Positions 49,183 to 58,600 of a stretch of 64,000 bases of DNA are shown in pieces. The position numbers and the translations under genes were made by a program. Below the pieces are notes generated by a model. It made no database searches and had not been told where the DNA came from. It saw only the letters and a list, made by a program, of their open reading frames with translations. The number at the start of each line of letters is the position of its first letter. The first letter of the stretch is position 1. Source of the stretch: Xiphias gladius (taxonomy: Eukaryota; Chordata; Actinopteri; Istiophoriformes; Xiphiidae); NCBI RefSeq assembly GCF_016859285.1, contig NC_053404.1, forward strand, positions 18,635,105-18,699,104, in the 5' to 3' direction.

Positions 49183-52100
49183 CTGGAATGAATGAAAAAA
49201 AAAAAAAAAATCATAATACATTTGTGAGGTTTTCAGAAAAATGTTTAACAGAATCAGTAACGGCAGGATTATTCCCCTGATGTTTAAAAGTGTCTTGTAG
49301 TTTCAGAAAAAACATTGTATTGAAAGCTGGCATTGAATGCTTGTTCAGATTTGTAGACGTTTTTTGTTTATAAACTTATTTGTCAATGATACAGTTTTAG
49401 ATGGCAAGATGACGCATGTTATTTAGGTAGAGTCCTTGTACAGCTGCTGTAGCCTGGACAATATGTAGCATTTTGTTACATGAAGTGTTGGTTTAGTATC
49501 GGTACAGAAATTCAGGATTTGTCTCAGCACTATCATCATGCCGTTCCAGACAACAACCGTCCCTAGCGTCCTTGCTAAAGAGTCTTGCTAACAGAAATGT
49601 TCATAGATTATCATCATTATAAAACTAGGTTATGTAATTCAGTAGAAAGAGTGGAAGGGAAAAAAAAAATGTATGCAAATCTTCTGCTGTAGCTTCAGTT
49701 ATTATACAGCCATGAGAGCAGAGAGCCAAAGCAGACCTAGGATCAGCAAACCCTAACAAGGAATCAAGGGGGCCTTAAATATAAATGGATTAAAAAAAAA
49801 AAAATTAGTAATTTGATTATTAATCATCAGTTAATTTAGCAAAAAAAGAAAAACACACACATTCCCAGGTTGAGGGCACTTAGTATTTTATTTATTTATT
49901 GTTCCTCCTGGGCTCCATGGGGAAGTGTTGCTATTAACCCCGCTTTTAAAAAGGCAGTTCGATGGAGACAATTTTTAAATATTCAGGTGACTACGCAGCA
50001 GAGGTGTCACAGTATGCGTCTTACCCTCATGATCCTGTCATTGATGATCCGGCAGGCCTCCTTGTCATTTAAGTCAGTGTTGACGACGGCTCTGTTGATG
50101 CTGTCAGCAGCTCGGTAGAAGGAGCCTCGTGCACGGTTCAGCCAGCTGGGACTCACGTCCTTCAGCTGACCAGACTACAAATACAAAAAATAAAATAAAA
50201 TTTTAAAATAAATCAATTAATTAAAAAACTCAAATACACATCAACATATTCAAATTTCTTGGGACGAAATTAGTCTGGTCCATACGTCAAATTCATAGCC
50301 TGCTCAAGAAAAATACACGTTCCCTCTAATACCCAGAGAAACCTAACTGTTTCGTGTACAGCATCGACGTTTATGTGCCAGGCCATCCAGAGGCTGTATG
50401 TAAACCAGAACACTGAATCAACCCATCGCAGAGAGACACATTTCCAAACTATTAATATACATCCACACAGAAAAGAGCGGAGAAAGTGTGAGAGACGGCG
50501 AGACCGACCCGTAAGAGCTGGTTGATGCGTTTGTAGATCTGGGCCACAGCCGTGGTGAGGATGCTGCTGTAGCGGCTCACGTCCAGACTGAGCAGGTGGT
50601 CGTGGACCAGTCGCACGGCCATCTGGCCGGCAAACTGCGCCGCCACCGCCGTCATTTCGCTGGTGCAGTGGTTGGTTTGGTAATCCAGGTGATCCATGTT
50701 GTCCAGGCTGGTGCCATAGTAAGTGTAGGACTCAGTCTTCGGACACAAACATGCATAGATGCACATATGAGCTAGGAACCAACTAGATGTCAGCAAACTG
50801 CACACAGATAGCAATATTTTTTTTTTTTTACCAAACAGGCTGTTCTGCCAGTTAATGTCTTTTTCTTTACTTTTTTAAAATTGTGTTGAGACAGCAGATC
50901 CAGAAGCAGTGGGCAGTATGTTTGATTGTAGATTTCTAATCCGATTATTTCAACCAAGACGAAGGTAACGTGCATGTTTGCATTCACAGTTTGTTGTGTA
51001 TAAACCCAAATATGAAAAATATTACTGCTAATAATCAGTAGAATTCCACATTTTAATTGGCCTTAAAACTCACATCGGGGGACATGAAGTGGAACGAGAT
51101 GGAGGGAATTCCAGAGAAGGCCAGGAAGGGATAGGCAGGGTCGTCTATCGACATTGGCTTCAGTCTGTCAACATGATAATGTAAAGTTATTTTCCCAAGC
51201 TATTGGCAAAAAAAACAAAAACAAAAAACAAAAACTTATAACTCTTTCTATGGCAAAAAGATGGTTGGTTCAAGTAAATTTCTATGGGCCTGGGTATCGA
51301 ACCTCAAAATGATCTTTGGTAGCAAATGCGTCTGCAGCACTGAGTATCGGAAATTGTCAGGTACTGAAAGCTGGCTTGAATGCCTGGTCCGATTGATCAT
51401 TTTCTTTATTTATTCTAAAATCAGGCAGTTCCTGATTTAAATTAGAACTTGCCAATTTTAAACTGTATTTCGTTTAGGTAAAGCACTTGTGCAGCTGCTC
51501 GTGTTTAAACAACGGTGATATTTGAGAATTAAGCTTATTTTGGAAATGGAAAACATAGGTTCTCAAAGTAAGGTATCTATAATCGGTACCGAAAATCAAG
51601 TATTGTATCGTAAAACACTGAAGAATTGCTGGCAGCAAGACCTAGATTTCTGTGGTTTTGGATTTACTATTCACAGTATTTGAGGCGTTTCATTTCTAAA
51701 GACTAAAAAACGTAAAAACATGAAAACTATCCTCACAAAAATGATGGAAATATAAACAGTAGGTAATTTTAAACTTTCTCTAATGCACAATTAAAAAAAA
51801 AAAAAAAACAAAACCTGTAAAAAGCAAGGATTTACAAACTGGTTCCCTACTTACGTATTGGCCTCCCAGTTTTTCCTCCCCACCATGTCGTACACAGTGC
51901 CAGAACCAAGAGGACTCTTCACCTGTATAGACGAGGCAGATAACCGTCACTACAAACTGCAGGCTGGTTTGCAAAGGAGCCGGATCACCGTGAGGTGGTG
52001 AGTTGTTACCTCTTTCATTGTGCGCTCAATGAGGCTGAAGAGCAGCGGACTAGCTGAGGCCATAAAGCTACCCCGACCTTGTGAAAAAAAAAAAAATATA

Positions 52101-53679
52101 TATATATATACTCAGACAACTGACAACCTTTACTATTGGAGAACTGAGATATACTATGTGTGTGTACATACCCATAACTGCTCCATCCAGGCTTATGTAG
52201 GTGAAAACGCTTTTGTCAATAGAGGACATATAACCCTAAAAAGCAAAGTCACATGAAAGGACACTTGTGGTACAGCATATATTTTATTCTATGGTGCGTC
52301 TTCATCACAGTCTTGTAGTTCTTACCTCCAACCACTCAGTGGCGCCAACATTTCCATACTCTCCAGCAGTCCAGCTTGCAAACACAAGGCTTCTCCTCGG
52401 CCTGAATCCATCTAAATAGATAACACACGTGAATTATATCATTGATGTCATGCAGACAAACAAACGCATATTTATTTGTAATCATTTAAGATAAGAGTCT
52501 AACCAGATTGACAAATCCTAACACCATGATTCCAAGACAAGCCTCTCTACTACTAAGAGTAAAATTAAAATTGCAAATTACAAGAATATAAGGGGTGAAC
52601 ACACGCCAAGGAGGTTTATAAACAGGTTTATAAACAGGAGGACTCTGGGAAGAGTGGACTCAAACAAAACTAAAGCAGATCACAAGAGCATTCTTTTCCT
52701 TAACAACAGTGTCTGTTTTTCAGTGTCTGTGCGATATACAACTACTTGACAAGGAATCAGGAACAGGCATCAACTGTAGCGAGCTGAGAGTTGTCACAAA
52801 CCACCAGAGGAGTCGAAGACTGTAACTTTGCTTCTTCATCATCCTTTGTAAAACAAATAAACCGCTCTTTTCTGTGTTGTGACAATGTTAAAATTATACA
52901 TTAAAGTAACAGAAATATCAGAAAGTGAGCCTTTGAATTGTCACTCTTCCAACACGCTGGGATCTCCCTCCCAAGCACTGCTAAATTCCTCTCCACAGTC
53001 ATGGCTCTACGTCTGGTAGGGTCACTTAGGGCAGCGATACCCAAGCAGGGAGGTACTTGTGCAGTTGCCAGAGGGTACGCGGAAAGACGGTGGAGTAGCT
53101 CAGCCAATTCGAAACAGCAGAAATTATGACTTGAAATAGATTTTAAAAATATATTAGTGCCCACATATTTGTGTTCATGAGAAAAATAAAAACAAATGTG
53201 TGGGCAAACTAATTCACCGTCAAGCAGAGAAGTCAATATAGACAGCGAAGAGTAACGGATGAACTGGTGAATCCGGCCTCTTCAAGTGGCAGCAGCATGA
53301 AAGCAAACCTGACAAAATCCACTGGAAAGTACGGAAGTATGAAAAACTAGTGTGACAATAAATAATGCTGAAAAACATCCAGTTTAAAGCAAATTAAAGA
53401 GAAGACGTGTGGAACATGACGTGTGGTCACTGAGTTCATCTGACAAGGTTGTGGGGGTAGAGAAGACAAAAAAGGCTACACACTGTGTTTCCAGGACACT
53501 GATCACATACACTCCCCCCCTGTTCATTGTGTTCATCAAATAAGCATTGTTACCGTTCTCCACCATCTCGTGAACAGCCTTGGCCAGCTCCAACAGTATG
53601 GAGCTGCCAACAGTGGCCCGGGCATAGCCTTTACCCCAGGCGTCTCTCTGAGCTCCCAGTACAACGTAGCGATCTGCAG

Positions 53680-53718
<39 letters not shown>

Positions 53719-55611
53719 TTAGATGTACAAAGAAGAAAAAAGAAAAAAGAAATCCTACCGTGGATGATTACAGTAAAAAACTGTTAGGTCCTACCAGGAT
53801 CAGAGAATCCTTTGATGACCCCAAACACATTGTGGATCTCCCTGTTCACCAGCACGTTGTTCACCTCAACAGTGATGTTCTCGATGCCTCCAAGTCTGTA
53901 AGACACTGACCTGAAGCCGCCCTTAAAACCGCTGCTCGCATCTGATTCAGGGCCGTAGATTTTCCTGGAGAGGAAGACAAGGACAGGCGGAACTGGTGAA
54001 TGACCCTGAACTGTGCCAGAGAGTCTACCGCTGTGGCCAGTTTTCCAGTTTCCACATTTATTCAGCCGATTTAGCAGATTTACTTAAAGAGCGAGTCAGC
54101 TTTCAAATATTAAAAAAAAAAAATTCTTGCTGTGACCAAAGTTGAGTCTGTGGAGTCAAAGATCTCATGAAGAAAAACCTTTCCGAAAAAAGTGTGCTTA
54201 CAGTGCAGTAATGTCAACCAAGTTTGAACTCTACACTCTACATTCAAGTCTTTTTATTTCCAGTAAATGTCTGCAAACAATCAGAAAATAACAGACTGGT
54301 ATCTGGTAAATACATATACAGGGTTTCTTCAGTGTTCACTGAATTAAATTGAAGGCTTCTACAATTTCTTGACATGTATATCACATTTTTTGTCAGTACT
54401 TCCCAGGTGTATGTAACAGTAATAATATAATTCATCCATTAATGTGACCTGTACACATGTGTTGTATGAGCAGGGGCCCAGGGGGGAGCTAGGGGGGGGG
54501 AGAGGTAGGGAGGCCCCAGAGCCAGGTCTCTGTATAAAGTCACTTAATAATAGTTAATAGTTATTATGTATTGAGTGAAAGTCACAGAGCTCAATTAAAA
54601 GACTACGAATAGAAAAAAACCCCAGCAATTACAAAATAAAATGATTAATTTGTTAATTTAAGTTTTTAATTGACACTTGTCCACTCATCTCCGGACAGCT
54701 AAAGGTTCTAACTCATGTTAAGGTCTACGGCAGGCAAGAAAAAAAATAATCATGACCTTTGTAAAATGAAACTTAACCTCCCAACATCAAACAAGAGAAG
54801 TTCACAGTCATGTTATGTCCAGCAAACTTGACTGAAGGTTTCAGTAAACATGATACTTCTGGTTAATGCTGTTGTCCAAAGCGCAACAATGAATGTACAT
54901 ATTCATTGTGCCTGTGTCTAACCATTGGATCCGCGAAAGGCTGTTTGCCTCTGATGTGTTTGTGTGTGTATTCGTGTTACAGGCTGTCTTACTGTAGAAG
55001 AGTAGATGCCATGTTGGCGGTGATAGTCTGGGCTGGGATTTTGGGGAGGCCAGACGACTGGGTTGGGGGGAACTGGGTGTGGTTGAAGGAGGGGAATCCA
55101 GGCGTGTAAGGGTCGCCTGAACCCAGATGGACCTGAAGGCGACATGAAAACAAAGATCAGGGCCAAGTAGTTTCAAAATGAGACTCTACTTGTTTGCTTG
55201 GTTAATTGGCTTTTACAGCATTCTACAAAAAATGTGTGTGTGCAAACTTACATGTCCGTACAGCGCTGTGTCCGCTTGATACTTGTAATCTTGACTGTCA
55301 GGGTAGATTAGAACGGCAGAGGCCCCCTTTGTTGCAGCATTATCCACCTGAAGAACCATAATAGGAAACAACAGAAACATTAAAAAAAAAAAAAAAAAAA
55401 ACCAAGATGAGATTGAGCAGCTCCAGAAATCAAGAAATTGCTGCAACTGATTTGTGGCATACGAGGGCATGAAATCAGCACATGCCTGCTCTGCAAAACT
55501 GATCTTTCCGCTCCGGAGCAGCAGTACACTGTCTTTCAGCTCGACGTTCTTCTTCTGCAGAACATCCAGATCCTCCTGACGACCGTAGTTGCCATACACC
55601 AGCTTGCCCTA

Positions 55612-55685
<74 letters not shown>

Positions 55686-58600
55686 TAAATAGGTCCCAAC
55701 ATTAAACATACAGCTAAAAAATTATTCTAGCAACAAATCCCCTTTTAACAAACTCTAAGACAGGGCAATTTTATTTGTATAGCACGAAGGCAATTCAAAG
55801 TTCTTTATGTTATGCATGAAAAACGTTTTAAAAAAATGGAAAAACAGACTAAACACATTAAAATGCAAACTAAAAGAATAGGACCTGTAAATTTACAAGT
55901 TAAGAACATTATAAGTTTATGTTTCATTATAAGTCCTGGATGACACAAGGATATCATGCACTTGAACTCAGACCCAAGGCCTAAATTTAAGTAACAAACA
56001 TGAACTTTTTTAAAACTTTTGACTTTGGGAGTGTCAACTGTATATATATAAAAATCGACCCACCTGCACTTTCCCAGGAGCACTGTAGGCCAGGTACCCC
56101 ACAGGCTCGAAGACATTTGACCCAAAAAGGACACGGTTTGGGCGATTGCTGCCAACAAAAAAGAAGCTTGTTACGATATCCATATTGTGTTTCTGTTTCC
56201 TGTAAAACTTTACTTTACAGCTCTGTAACTTCCTGCTACCTTTCTAATAATTTTCTAGTAAGTTAGAGTTTATTTTGTTGACTATTTACTGTAAACTTTA
56301 GTTTGGTGTATATTTGTTCTCAGTTGCTATTTGTACTTGCCTCTGTCTTTATTTTATTACTATAATTACACCTATACTTGTAATTAGTACCAAATTACAA
56401 TCTTCTGTATGGGAAATTGTTGAGGAAATTATATGAAAATTCGTATTTGGAAATTTTAGGCCAGTTAAAAGAAAAAAGGAAAAAACGAAAAAATGATTAG
56501 AACTTAGATCCAGGGGCTTTTACAGTCAAATGATTAAAAGGCCAACAGTCTGACAAAATGTTCCTGTGCCTCTGGGATGGTCATGGAAATGTTTTGAAAT
56601 GTTTTAAAATTTCCATGAATGAATAAGGCACCTAATCAGCAATTCAGGAGGGTGCATTTGACCTTGAGTTACAGCGCCCCCAACAGGCCAACAAGAATAG
56701 AGACGTTGAAACGCTGCTTAAAACTTTGGACTCGATTTATATCACCACCCTCAGACAAAACTGTGACATGATAAAGAAATGTCCCTAAAAAAAAAATAAT
56801 CAGAATCAATTCATTTATTAAATAGGTGTTGTATTGACCTGTCGGGCATCTGCAGCTGAACATAGTGTCTGTCGGTCCAGGGATCCATCTCCAGCCTCTT
56901 GAATTCATCAAAGATGCGGTTTGCCAGATTCATATCTTCTGCACTTCCTGCCGAGCGCCTGGGCAGATCGAAATCCCTGCAAAGGGAACAAAATCATTTC
57001 TTCCTGCCAACTTGGTCTGAGTTCTGTCTTCTGAGAAGACTTGTGTACAGTTAAACCGCTTCTGAGAAAAGATGACTCATGAGCTTTTTTAGAAGACACA
57101 ACATACTTTGTTGTGAGCCTTTGTCTTTGAAGGAAACTAGAAAAAAAAAGGAAGACGCGGTACAGGGTTTTGGAATGAAAGTGTTTTCAAAATGTCAAGG
57201 CTGAGCCGATTTCAAGGCTTGAGGAAATACCGCTGTCGTTAGGCTGTGATTACCAGTATGGTGTACGGGGGACGCTCTGCAGATCAGTTTGCTGAAGGCT
57301 TGGTGACAATTGTGAGACAATCTAGTGAGTTTAAAAAAGGAGTTTTCATGCCCAAGCCTTAGAAAAAGGAGAATGATTTTTTTGTATCTAACTTTAGGCA
57401 GGATCTGGAAAAATTAAAGACCTGCAGTTCATGGCAATAGTAAGAACTTTTAATATTCACATAGCTTAGATAGAAAACTACAAAGACAGGCAAAACTATC
57501 CCGTAGAGACAGAAAACGACAGAAGAAAAAGAAAAAAGACACAAAACCACTAGAAAGAGACATAAAAACCAATAAAAAAACAGACAAAAAATGACTACAA
57601 AGAGATTCAAAACAGAAAAAAATTATGGATTCATTAACCAATTAAAAACATATTAAATTAATTAGTTAATTTAGGTTTTTGCTAAAATTCACATCTCTAT
57701 TATGAGCTGAAGGCTATTAAGACCAACTGACATTTTAACACAGGATTTACTTTGGAGAGACTATTTTAATTGTGTTTTTCCACCTGGGATCATTTACTTG
57801 TTAGTTTATTATTTGGCAACAGGTCTGTTTTTGAATTGTTCGCCGTTTGCATGGTAAGATGTGTTCTTTCCTGGCTTCACCCTCAGCATAACAACATTAA
57901 CCTGAGCGTGGTTTGAGGGCATGCACATTAAAACTTTACCTCAGTGTCTTGTCAAAGGCCTGGCTGGTGAGTTTCTGCGTGAGGAGTTCGGTGATGTCCT
58001 TCCAGTCCAAGTGAAATTCTGGAGCTGGTGCAAAATCCGCAGGCGGCGTCACCGGCTCCGCGTTCCCCGGCTCCGCGTTCCCCGGCTCCACTCGAGGTTT
58101 ACGGTGGCTGATGTAACCAACCAGGTAGCCTCAAAGACACCAAGTACAGAGACACCAACGCTGTTTTAAAATAGAGCCTGACCAATAAATCAGTCGATTT
58201 AAGTTAATGTAAGTAACAAGAAAATAAAATGATTGAAAGAAAAGACAGGTGCTTGAGCTATCTTATTACCAGTGTTAGTACCTGTTGTTAAATTAGCTAG
58301 CCACGAAGCCAGCTAATGCCATGGCTTGTCAGTGGAAGACAGCAAATGAGCCGCTAACTTATACTCGTTATACTCACTCTGCCTAAATGACGTAATAAGG
58401 TAAATATATCCACGACTTGAATGTCAGTACAATCACAGTCTGAGGATTGATATTATACAGTTAGTTTGTCTCAAAGGTTTAAAGCTAAGACACAGTGCCT
58501 TTTCAGAAATAACACTCAGCAACTTAGCTAATGTCCAACTATCCCTTTTCAAAACAGCTGGCTAGAACTGGTAATATTCGAGGGATTATTAGACCAGCAG

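Noticed and set aside
52938-53129. 63-codon plus-strand frame [16 protein letters not shown]...
   Set aside because: Looks like a mitochondrial leader, but lies antisense in a tfrc intron with no following domain; likely chance or repeat-derived.
55470-55490. Alternative GT donor four bases after the GC donor of tfrc exon 6
   Set aside because: It would shift the reading frame into exon 7, while the GC site keeps it.
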